Source of the DNA: Pusillimonas sp. TS35
Lineage (GTDB): Bacteria > Pseudomonadota > Gammaproteobacteria > Burkholderiales > Burkholderiaceae_B
Direction: 5' to 3'
DNA: 64,000 nt
Assembly: GCF_009857885.1 (NCBI RefSeq)
Contig: NZ_WWER01000003.1
Location: 124,001 to 188,000, forward strand
The notes beneath the pieces are model-generated. The model did not search any database. It saw only the letters and a list, made by a program, of their open reading frames with translations, and was not told the origin of the DNA. A program made the position numbers and the translations under genes. Positions 7,793 to 16,761 of the stretch are shown here, piece after piece. Each line of letters starts with the position of its first letter. Positions within the stretch are counted from its first letter, which is position 1.

Positions 7793-8785
7793 ATGAAATC
7801 ACGTATTGTCTTTGCCATGGCCGCGCTTGCGGCCGCATTGGGGTACACACAGGCGGCGCGCGCCGACGATTGCCCGAATCGCGGCGACCTTGACACCATG
7901 TACTGCGACGCCAACAAGGATCTGGTGGCCGATACGCCGACAGACCCCGCGAAGCTCAAGACACCCTCCACCATTGTGTTCACCTACACGCCGGTCGAAG
8001 ACCCTGCCGTGTATGCCGAGATTTTCGCTCCCTTCACCAAGCACCTGGCGCAGTGCATGGATCGCAAGGTGGTGTTTTATCAGGTTCAAAGCAATGCCGC
8101 GGAAATCGAGGCCATGCGGTCAAACCGGCTGCATGTGGGCGGCTTTTCGACCGGCCCTACCAACTTCGCCGTTAACCTGGCCGGCGCGGTGCCGTTCGCG
8201 GTAAAGGGCAATGCCGATGGCTTCCAGGGCTACAACCTGATTCTGATCGTCAAGAAGGACAGCCCGTACCAGAAGCTGTCGGACCTGAAGGGCAAGAAGG
8301 TGGCGCACACCTCGCCGTCGTCCAACTCGGGCAATATGGCGCCCATCGCGCTGTTTCCCGACCAGGGTCTGGTGCCCGGCAAGGATTACGCCTTCCTGTA
8401 CTCCGGCAAGCATGACCAGTCCATCATGGGCGTCAATTCGGGCGACTACGATGCGGCCGCCGTGGCCTCCGATGTATTCCACCGCATGGCCGAGCGCGGT
8501 CAGATCAAGGAAGAAGATTTTCGCGTGATCTATCGCAGCGAGAAGTTCCCCACCTCCTCGTTCTCCTATGCCTACGACCTGGAACCAGCCTTCCGCGACA
8601 AGATGCTCAAATGCTTCTATGACTACCGCTTTCCCAAAGAGATGAAAGAGGCCTTCGATGGCGCGGACCGTTTTTATCCAGTCACGTATCAAAAAGACTG
8701 GAAGATCGTGCGCGACGTAGCCAAGGCGGGCGGCGAAAGCTTTACGCGCTCTGCCTATGACAAGGCAGCAGCCAAGGGCAAGTAA
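7793..8785 (+). CDS. phnD: Phosphate/phosphite/phosphonate ABC transporter substrate-binding protein
   Basis: Periplasmic receptor of a PhnCDE-type importer, 330 residues. A signal peptide (MKSRIVFAMAALAAALGY, cleavage expected after the ARA at about 23-25) precedes the mature domain. IVFTYTPVEDPAVY and the later SNRLHVGGFSTGP, KGKKVAHTSPSSNSG and YDAAAVASDV are PhnD-family segments; the Ser/Thr-rich loops bind the phosphonate oxygens. A strong AAGGAGAC ribosome-binding site precedes the ATG. It begins a four-gene transport operon. The exact ligand (phosphonate, phosphite or other) cannot be read from the sequence. Confidence 0.92.
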   Translation: MKSRIVFAMAALAAALGYTQAARADDCPNRGDLDTMYCDANKDLVADTPTDPAKLKTPSTIVFTYTPVEDPAVYAEIFAPFTKHLAQCMDRKVVFYQVQSNAAEIEAMRSNRLHVGGFSTGPTNFAVNLAGAVPFAVKGNADGFQGYNLILIVKKDSPYQKLSDLKGKKVAHTSPSSNSGNMAPIALFPDQGLVPGKDYAFLYSGKHDQSIMGVNSGDYDAAAVASDVFHRMAERGQIKEEDFRVIYRSEKFPTSSFSYAYDLEPAFRDKMLKCFYDYRFPKEMKEAFDGADRFYPVTYQKDWKIVRDVAKAGGESFTRSAYDKAAAKGK

Positions 8786-8791
8786 ACGCTT

Positions 8792-9559
8792 ATGGCTTCG
8801 CTGCACATAAAAGGCCTGAACAAGGCGTATCGGGCCAACACACCGGTGCTGCGCGATATCGATCTGGATTTCACCGGCGAAGGGCTGACGGCTATCATCG
8901 GTCCTTCAGGCACTGGCAAGAGTACGCTGTTGCGCTGCATCAACCGGCTGATCGAGCCCACGCGCGGCAGCATCCTGCTGCGCGACGAGGCGGGCCAGCT
9001 CGACCTGGCCCAAGTGCGCGGATCGGCCCTGCGCCATGCGCGGCGGCGCATCGGCATGGTGTTCCAGGAGTACAACTTGGTCGAGCGCCTGACCGTCATG
9101 GAGAACCTGCTGACAGGCCGGCTGGGCTACACCTCCTTCATCAATGCCTGGCGCCGCCGTTTCGAGCCCGACGATATCCGCTACGCGTTTTCGCTGCTCG
9201 ACACGGTGGGCCTGGGCGGCTTCGCCAATCAGCGCGCCGATGCGCTGTCGGGCGGGCAGCGCCAGCGCGTCGGCATTGCGCGGGCACTGATGCAGCGCCC
9301 TCAACTGCTGCTGGCCGACGAACCAACATCGTCGCTCGATCCCAAGACGTCCGTCGAGATCATGGAACTGCTCATCGAACAGGGGAGCGCCAACAACATC
9401 CCGGTGATCGTCAACATCCACGACGTAGAGCTGGCGCGCCGGTATGCTACGCGCGTGGTGGGCATGTCGGGCGGGCGCATCGTCTACGACGGCCCACCCG
9501 AAGGCCTGGCCCCCGGCACGCTCAAGGACATCTACGGAGGGGAATCGTGGCTGAACTAG
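8792..9559 (+). CDS. phnC: Phosphonate-type ABC transporter ATP-binding protein
   Basis: Cytoplasmic ATPase of the importer, 255 residues. Walker A is GPSGTGKST (37-45), the ABC signature [15 protein letters not shown] starts at 152, and Walker B is LLLADEP (172-178). The start lies 6 bp after the phnD stop. The 3' end overlaps the first permease gene by 13 bp, suggesting coupled translation. Confidence 0.95.
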   Translation: MASLHIKGLNKAYRANTPVLRDIDLDFTGEGLTAIIGPSGTGKSTLLRCINRLIEPTRGSILLRDEAGQLDLAQVRGSALRHARRRIGMVFQEYNLVERLTVMENLLTGRLGYTSFINAWRRRFEPDDIRYAFSLLDTVGLGGFANQRADALSGGQRQRVGIARALMQRPQLLLADEPTSSLDPKTSVEIMELLIEQGSANNIPVIVNIHDVELARRYATRVVGMSGGRIVYDGPPEGLAPGTLKDIYGGESWLN

Positions 9560-10440
9560 GCCGCGCCCGCATACCGGCGCGGGACGCCGACGGTGCGCCG
9601 GTTCGGCCGTTCGCCCTGTCACCCATGACGCGCTGGGGCTTGGGCGCCATCGTCCTGTATGCCATTTTTGCGGCCACGCAATTGGGCTTCTCATGGGAAC
9701 GCTTCACGGCGGGCCTGGGACATGGCGCACGCTTTCTGGACCGCATGTTTCCACCCAGCTTCGCGCGCATGGACGTGTTGTGGACGGGGATCGCGGAAAG
9801 CCTGGAGATTGCGATACTGGCGTCCACGCTGGGCATCCTGGTGGCGCTGCCCATCAGCCTGCTAGGCGCACGCAACCTAATGCCACTGTGGGCAACGTGG
9901 CCGGCGCGCACAATCGTATCGCTATGCCGTGCCCTGCATCCCGTCATTGTCGCCATCATCTTCGTCAAGGCGGTGGGCTTTGGCGCGCTGGCCGGCGTAC
10001 TGGCGCTTTCTGTGGCGTCGGTAGGCTTTATCGGCAAGCTGTTTACCGAAGCGATTGAAGAAATTTCGCTCAAGCAGGTCGAGGCGGTGCGCGCGAGCGG
10101 GGCGTCGTTCGCCAACGTCATTCTGTTCGCCGTGCTGCCTCAAGTGTTTGCGCGTTTTGTGGGCTTTGCCACCTACCAGCTCGACTCCAACCTGCGCAAC
10201 TCCACCATGGTCGGTATCGTGGGGGCAGGCGGCATCGGCGGCACGCTCTTCTCAGCCTTCCAGCGCTTCGACTACGACTTCGTTTGTACGATATTGGGCA
10301 CCATCATCGCCATCATCCTGCTGGGCGAGCTGCTGGCGCGCGGCGTGCGGGCGATTTTGCTGGATGGCGTCACACTAGCCGACTTGTTTCGTGGCAGGCA
10401 CCGCCCCGCCCGCGCCGATACCGCTGGAGACGAAGCATGA
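9547..10440 (+). CDS. phnE: Phosphonate-type ABC transporter permease 1
   Basis: Inner-membrane permease, 297 residues, with about six hydrophobic helices. The EAA-type coupling loop is visible as [20 protein letters not shown], and [16 protein letters not shown] is the conserved PhnE C-terminal segment. It starts at a GTG preceded by GGAGGGG inside the phnC 3' end. It is paired with a second permease, so the channel is probably a heterodimer as in PhnE1E2 systems. Confidence 0.94.
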   Translation: MAELGRARIPARDADGAPVRPFALSPMTRWGLGAIVLYAIFAATQLGFSWERFTAGLGHGARFLDRMFPPSFARMDVLWTGIAESLEIAILASTLGILVALPISLLGARNLMPLWATWPARTIVSLCRALHPVIVAIIFVKAVGFGALAGVLALSVASVGFIGKLFTEAIEEISLKQVEAVRASGASFANVILFAVLPQVFARFVGFATYQLDSNLRNSTMVGIVGAGGIGGTLFSAFQRFDYDFVCTILGTIIAIILLGELLARGVRAILLDGVTLADLFRGRHRPARADTAGDEA

Positions 10441-11243
10441 ACGGGCTTGCGGCATATCCCGGCACTTGGGCGCGCTATACCCGTGGCCAGCGCCTGCTGC
10501 GCTTTGCGCTGTACCTTCTGTTTGCCCTGGCAATTGTGCAATCGGTGCGCCATATCGACGTCATCCCTGAGTTTTTATGGGATGCACCGACACAGATGGC
10601 CGATCTGCTAAATCGCATGTGGCCCGTGAACTGGCGCAGCTTCCCCGGCACCATCCAGCAAGCGCTGGTCGAAACCCTGCACATGGCCACGCTGGGCACC
10701 CTGCTCGCCATCGTCATGGCAGTTCCGATCGGGCTGGCGGCCGCAGGCAACCTGACACCCAATCGCGCCATCAACCTTGCGGCCCGCTTCATTCTGGTGG
10801 CCAGCCGCTCGATCAACTCGCTGGTCTGGGCGTTGCTGTTCATCGCCGTCTTTGGTCCAGGGCCGCTGGCGGGCACGGTGGCCATCGCCTTCCGCTCCAT
10901 CGGCTTCGTGGGCAAGCTGCTCGGCGAGGCGGTCGAGGACGCGCAGCCTGGGCCCATCGAAGCCTTGACGGCCACTGGCGCACGCACCAGCGCCGTCATC
11001 GGCTACGGCTACTGGCCGCAGATCCGCCCCGCGTTCTGGTCCATCGTACTGTTGCGCTGGGACATCAATGTGCGCGAGTCGGCTGTACTGGGCCTGGTGG
11101 GCGCAGGCGGCATCGGCATGGCCCTGAACAGTGCAATGGACCTGTTCCAGTGGGACAAGGTGGCCCTGATCCTATTACTCATCTTTGCCATCGTGATCGT
11201 CGCTGAGGTGCTGATCACACGAGCCCGGCGCGCACTACTGTGA
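10437..11243 (+). CDS. phnE: Phosphonate-type ABC transporter permease 2
   Basis: Second permease of the importer, 268 residues. It resembles its neighbour in VGKLLGEAVEDAQPGPIEAL (coupling loop) and RESAVLGLVGAGGIGMAL. The ATG overlaps the previous stop in ATGA. A longer in-frame reading back to 10284 lies entirely inside permease 1 and is discarded. No C-P lyase, phosphonatase or phosphite dehydrogenase gene follows, so the imported compound must be processed elsewhere. Confidence 0.93.
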   Translation: MNGLAAYPGTWARYTRGQRLLRFALYLLFALAIVQSVRHIDVIPEFLWDAPTQMADLLNRMWPVNWRSFPGTIQQALVETLHMATLGTLLAIVMAVPIGLAAAGNLTPNRAINLAARFILVASRSINSLVWALLFIAVFGPGPLAGTVAIAFRSIGFVGKLLGEAVEDAQPGPIEALTATGARTSAVIGYGYWPQIRPAFWSIVLLRWDINVRESAVLGLVGAGGIGMALNSAMDLFQWDKVALILLLIFAIVIVAEVLITRARRALL

Positions 11244-11262
11244 CAGAAATGGCCAACTGCCG

Positions 11263-11290
11263 TTAAGATGAATAATCTTTGAAATCTTAA
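11263..11290. other. AT-rich inverted repeat after phnE2
   Basis: TTAAGAT (11263-11269) and ATCTTAA (11284-11290) form a 7-bp stem with a 14-nt loop, 20 bp after the permease stop. A second pair, ATGAAT (11268-11273) and ATTCAT (11293-11298), overlaps it. There is no T-tract. It could be a weak terminator, or an operator for the following CYTH-CHAD gene. Confidence 0.3.
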
Positions 11291-11350
11291 GGATTCATGC
11301 CACGGACATCGGGATCGCGCCCGGGCCCGTGACGGGTAGAGGTAGCTGCT

Positions 11351-13009
11351 GTGCTCGAACGCGAACTGAAGCTGCATGTTCCCGACGCCGCCCGCGCAGA
11401 CGTCGAGAAATCGATGCGCACCTTGGGTGCGCGCGAGGAGCGACTGCGCGCCCAATACTTCGATACGCGGTTTCGCGAGCTGGCCCAGGCGGGGGTAACC
11501 TTGCGGCTGCGCCGCGAGGGCGGGCAATGGATGCAAACCGCCAAAGCACCAGGCCCCGACGAAATCTCCCGCATCGAACTTAATCACCCGCGCCCCAATG
11601 CTTCGCTGGACTTGGCCGTTTATGCGGGCACAGTGCTCGAACCAGTCCTGGCAGGGTTGAGGCGGCCGCTGCGCGTGCGTTTTGAAACCGACATTGTCCG
11701 GCTATCGCTGCGTCAGGGATCTGACACAACCGAAGGCGTTGTCGAGCTAGCCTACGATCACGGCGTCGTCCGCGCCGGCGGGCTGGCGCTGGCCGTCTGC
11801 GAGCTGGAGTTCGAGCTGCTGGCGGGGCCTGTCTCGGCGGTGTTCGAGGCGGCGCAACGCTGGCAGCAGCAATACGCGCTCATCCTCGACCTGCGCAGCA
11901 AAGCGGAACGCGGCGACCGCCTGGTGCAGCATGCGGCGGGCGACGGTGTCTATAACGGCAGGTCGCGCCGCGCCGTGGCCCCGGACGCCGCAAGCGCCAA
12001 GTCTGCCGGCACACTACCCCCGCCAGGGGAAAGCGGGCTGAGCATCGACCCCACCGCCAAATGCCTGCTTAAGCCCGCGCAGCCCGAGCCTGTCGCCCTT
12101 ACCGCAGGCATGACGCCGGAACAGGCGTATAACGCCTGTGTAGCGGGCTGCCTGGGCCCCGTCATCCGCAACGCCACCCTGCTGGCGGGCGTTGACAATG
12201 CGGGCGCTGATGACGCACTTCAGCGGCGTTACGTGCGCCAATTGCGCCTGGGCCTGCGGCGCCTGCGCACCTGCTGGCAATTCTTCTCCAAATGGGTAGA
12301 GCCGCCGCCCGAAGCGCGGCGGTTGGCCCGGTATTTCAGGCGCCTGGGGGTTGCCAGCGACTACCATGTACTGCGCTTTGAGATTGCCCCACGCTTGGCG
12401 CGGGCCGGCATGCCCCCCCTGCCCCTGCCCAAGGCCCGTACACAACACCCGCCCGGCCATGACCCGCGCGCCGTGGCCGCCAGCCGCGCATTCCAAGCCT
12501 GCCTGCTGTCTTTGATGGCGCGGCAGCTTGCCACAGAAGCGCATGCCAGGCCTACCCATGCGGATACCCAGACACGGCCGGTGCAGTTTTCGGGCCGGCG
12601 CGGCAAAGCGCCCGCGCGCGACCTGAGCGCGCTGCTCGGCTTGCGCCTGCAGAAATGGCTCCGAACGTTCTGCCGGGAGGGGCGGCGATTCGGCGAACTG
12701 CCCCAAGAGGCGCAACATGATTTGCGCAAAAAGCTCAAGCGCCTGCGCTACAGCATCGAGTTTTCAGAATCCGTGCTGCCCGCCGACCAACTCAACCATG
12801 TGCGCACCCTGCTCGAACCGCTGCAGCATGCCATGGGTGAATTGAACGACCTGTACAACGCACAGGTCTACTACGAGGCTGCGGCGCGCAAACAGCCGGC
12901 GGCGCTGTTCGCGCTGGGCTGGCTCAAGGCGTCGCAAGACCATCTGAAGCGCCAGGTGCAGGCGGCGCTGGACCGCCTGGAAGCCGAGGCGCGGGGCGCG
13001 CCAGGCTGA
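11351..13009 (+). CDS. CYTH and CHAD domain-containing protein (inorganic triphosphatase-like)
   Basis: A 552-residue two-domain protein. Residues 1-190 are a CYTH tunnel domain with the diagnostic ERELK (ExExK motif, 3-7), which binds metal and triphosphate in YgiF-type tripolyphosphatases. After an Ala/Pro-rich linker of about 80 residues comes a CHAD domain, a helical polyphosphate-binding module, with QLRLGLRRLRTCW and the second basic helix HDLRKKLKRLRYSIEF. In the first CHAD helix the usual His before the arginine cluster is replaced by Arg (YVRQLR). The CHAD domain has a basic, proline-rich insertion of about 90 residues. It starts with GTG. Confidence 0.9.
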   Translation: MLERELKLHVPDAARADVEKSMRTLGAREERLRAQYFDTRFRELAQAGVTLRLRREGGQWMQTAKAPGPDEISRIELNHPRPNASLDLAVYAGTVLEPVLAGLRRPLRVRFETDIVRLSLRQGSDTTEGVVELAYDHGVVRAGGLALAVCELEFELLAGPVSAVFEAAQRWQQQYALILDLRSKAERGDRLVQHAAGDGVYNGRSRRAVAPDAASAKSAGTLPPPGESGLSIDPTAKCLLKPAQPEPVALTAGMTPEQAYNACVAGCLGPVIRNATLLAGVDNAGADDALQRRYVRQLRLGLRRLRTCWQFFSKWVEPPPEARRLARYFRRLGVASDYHVLRFEIAPRLARAGMPPLPLPKARTQHPPGHDPRAVAASRAFQACLLSLMARQLATEAHARPTHADTQTRPVQFSGRRGKAPARDLSALLGLRLQKWLRTFCREGRRFGELPQEAQHDLRKKLKRLRYSIEFSESVLPADQLNHVRTLLEPLQHAMGELNDLYNAQVYYEAAARKQPAALFALGWLKASQDHLKRQVQAALDRLEAEARGAPG

Positions 13010-13122
13010 GCGACTGGAGGCCTCGGATGTGCCGCTTGATATCGGCTGTCTGGCATCCCCCTGCACCAGCCGCCTGATATGGGTGCTCTGGCGGTGGGCA
13101 CGCTCAGGAGGGACGTCGCGGT

Positions 13123-14508
13123 TTAATCGCCCAATAGCGCCCCAGCGAACTCACGGGCCACGAAAGGTTGCAGGTCATTCAGCCCTTCGCCCACGCCGAT
13201 CCAGTACACAGGCACGGGCCGCACGCCCTGGCTGCCGGCGGCTACTGCGGCCAGTGTGCCGCCCTTGGCCGTGCCATCCAGTTTGGTGACGACAAGGCCG
13301 GTCAGGCCAATGGCGGCATCAAATGCGCGTATCTGCGCCAGTGCGTTCTGGCCCGTGTTGCCGTCGACCACCAGCAAGACTTCATGTGGCGCCTGGCCGT
13401 CGGCTTTACCGATGACGCGCTTGATTTTCTTGAGTTCTTCCATCAGGTGCAACTGCGTGGGCAGACGCCCCGCCGTATCGACCATGACGACGCCGCATTC
13501 GCGGGCGCGGCCGGCATTGACCGCGTCGAACGCCACCGCGGCCGGATCGCCGCCTTCTTGGGCGATCACCGTGACGTTATTGCGCGCCCCCCACTCCATG
13601 AGCTGCTCGCGCGCCGCCGCCCGGAACGTATCGCCGGCGGCCAACAGCACCCGTGCGCCCTGGGCCTGGAAGTGATACGCCAACTTGCCGATGGACGTGG
13701 TCTTGCCCGCGCCGTTTACGCCCGCGATCATGACCACCAACGGCGCCACGCTGCCCAGCGGGAAGGGTTTTTCGAGCGGCGCGAGGTGTTCGGTGAGAAT
13801 GTCGCGCAGCGCCGCCTTGACCTTGGCGGCGTCATCGATGCGCTCTTTGCGTACCCGAGCCCGCAGGGCCGCAAGCAGTTTTTCGGTGGCTTCCATGCCG
13901 GCATCGGCCATGATAAGCGCGGTTTCGAGCTCTCCGAACAGGTTTTCGTCGACCTTGACGCCCACGAACAAGCCGCCGATGCTTTGGCCAGTACGCGCCA
14001 AGCCTTGCTTGAGCCGCGCAAGCCAGCCGGTTTTGGCGGGGGCGGGGGCAGGAGCGGGGGCGGGCTCAGGCGTGGCAGTGGATGCGGACACGACAGCAGC
14101 CGCCTCGGTTGCATCAGACGGGGCGGCCGCCGCGCCAGCAGGCGCGCCAACAGGCCTGCCCGGCTGCACGGTACGAGCGGCAGCCGTTATCCCTGGCGGT
14201 ACATCGCCTTCAGGTGCATCGCCAGCGGGGAGCGGCGCGGCAGGTGAAGGCGCGGCGACAGGCGCGGGCGAGGATGCAGGCACAGCGCTGTCGGCGGGCG
14301 GGGGTGGGACGCCGTCCGAAGGCCCGCCATCGCCCCTGGCGTCTTCGCTGACGGGACGGCCGCTGGCAGAGCTCTCGCTGGCAGGACTATCGTTGACCAC
14401 ATCATTGCTGACCGGGCTGTCGTTGACAGGCGTTTCGCCCGCCCCGGGTTGGACGGTCATGCCGGCATCGGCCGGCGCCGGCTTCTTTCTTTTAAAGAAA
14501 TTGAACAT
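13123..14508 (-). CDS. ftsY: Signal recognition particle receptor FtsY
   Basis: SRP receptor GTPase that delivers ribosome-nascent chains to the membrane, 461 residues. The N-terminal A domain (10-160) is a low-complexity Pro/Ala/Ser/Asp region after a basic start (MFNFFKRKK). The N domain covers about 160-250 and the G domain 255-461. GTPase motifs are GVNGAGKTT (263-271), DTFRAAAREQ (293-302), DTAGR (344-348) and TKLDG (408-412). The start at 14508 is chosen because MFNFFKRKK is the typical FtsY beginning; the frame is open further upstream but that part overlaps rsmD. Divergent from rsmD with 69 bp between starts. Confidence 0.97.
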   Translation of the reverse strand: MFNFFKRKKPAPADAGMTVQPGAGETPVNDSPVSNDVVNDSPASESSASGRPVSEDARGDGGPSDGVPPPPADSAVPASSPAPVAAPSPAAPLPAGDAPEGDVPPGITAAARTVQPGRPVGAPAGAAAAPSDATEAAAVVSASTATPEPAPAPAPAPAKTGWLARLKQGLARTGQSIGGLFVGVKVDENLFGELETALIMADAGMEATEKLLAALRARVRKERIDDAAKVKAALRDILTEHLAPLEKPFPLGSVAPLVVMIAGVNGAGKTTSIGKLAYHFQAQGARVLLAAGDTFRAAAREQLMEWGARNNVTVIAQEGGDPAAVAFDAVNAGRARECGVVMVDTAGRLPTQLHLMEELKKIKRVIGKADGQAPHEVLLVVDGNTGQNALAQIRAFDAAIGLTGLVVTKLDGTAKGGTLAAVAAGSQGVRPVPVYWIGVGEGLNDLQPFVAREFAGALLGD

Positions 14509-14577
14509 TCGCTTTACACTATTCCATTGGCTGCCAAAGCGCGCGCAGGCGCGCCGATGCGCCCCGAACAACGAGAT

Positions 14578-15767
<1,190 letters not shown>

Positions 15768-15874
15768 GGCGCGCCAATACCGGCGGTTGCGGTCGCGCTA
15801 TGGGCGTTATGGCGCAGTGCAGGCGTACCAAGCCGCCCTGCAAGGCCGCGGGCCTGCGATACAAACAGGGTTAA

Positions 15875-16216
<342 letters not shown>

Positions 16217-16290
16217 CCACCGTAAAGGCCTTGATAATTTGATTGGATAGACAGCGGCCAGGCGATGTGCCGCCGCTGTTACCGCTATGC

Positions 16291-16674
16291 TCAGGCAGCC
16301 GGCCAGGCCGGCGAGGGCGCGTCGGGGTGCACCTTGACCAACCTGCAGGGGCGCTCCAGGCAATTCGAGAACCAGGCCGCGGCAAGCGCACCTTCGTCCA
16401 CCACGTCCACATGCTGGCCACCAACCTGGGCCGTCGTGCGCACGCTGTCATCATCCTCGATCACGTCCACCGGCACATCCAGGCGCAACATGCCCGGTGC
16501 GCGGACCACCAAATAGCCGAAACGCAGCTCCACCTGTACCCCGTCCAGCCTGTCGCACTGCGCCGGCCCTATCCATTGCCCATCCTGGTCCACAATCAAC
16601 CAGCGGCGGTCGCATGCGGCGGCCGCGCTGCCTGGCAAACCGCCGCATCCGGCGATAGGATGATATTGCGTCAT
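16291..16674 (-). CDS. Short MOSC N-terminal beta-barrel-like protein (possibly truncated)
   Basis: 127 residues. DRRWLIVDQDGQWIGPAQC, the APGMLRLDVPVDV strand and CLERPCRLVKVHPDA resemble the N-terminal beta-barrel half of MOSC proteins, which are normally about 270-290 residues with a C-terminal MOSC (molybdenum cofactor sulfurase-like) domain. Here the usual YPIKSC start is reduced to YHPIAGCGG, and the C-terminal MOSC domain with its catalytic cysteine is missing. No continuation is found in other frames. It may be a stand-alone domain or a decayed gene. Convergent with the ferredoxin gene. Confidence 0.65.
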   Translation of the reverse strand: MTQYHPIAGCGGLPGSAAAACDRRWLIVDQDGQWIGPAQCDRLDGVQVELRFGYLVVRAPGMLRLDVPVDVIEDDDSVRTTAQVGGQHVDVVDEGALAAAWFSNCLERPCRLVKVHPDAPSPAWPAA

Positions 16675-16761
16675 TGTCCTGCTCCTTCATGCCGTGGGCG
16701 GGCGGCAGCGCCCTGGCCGCGCACCACCCGCGTCGAGTAGAGAATATGGAGTACCGCCATG

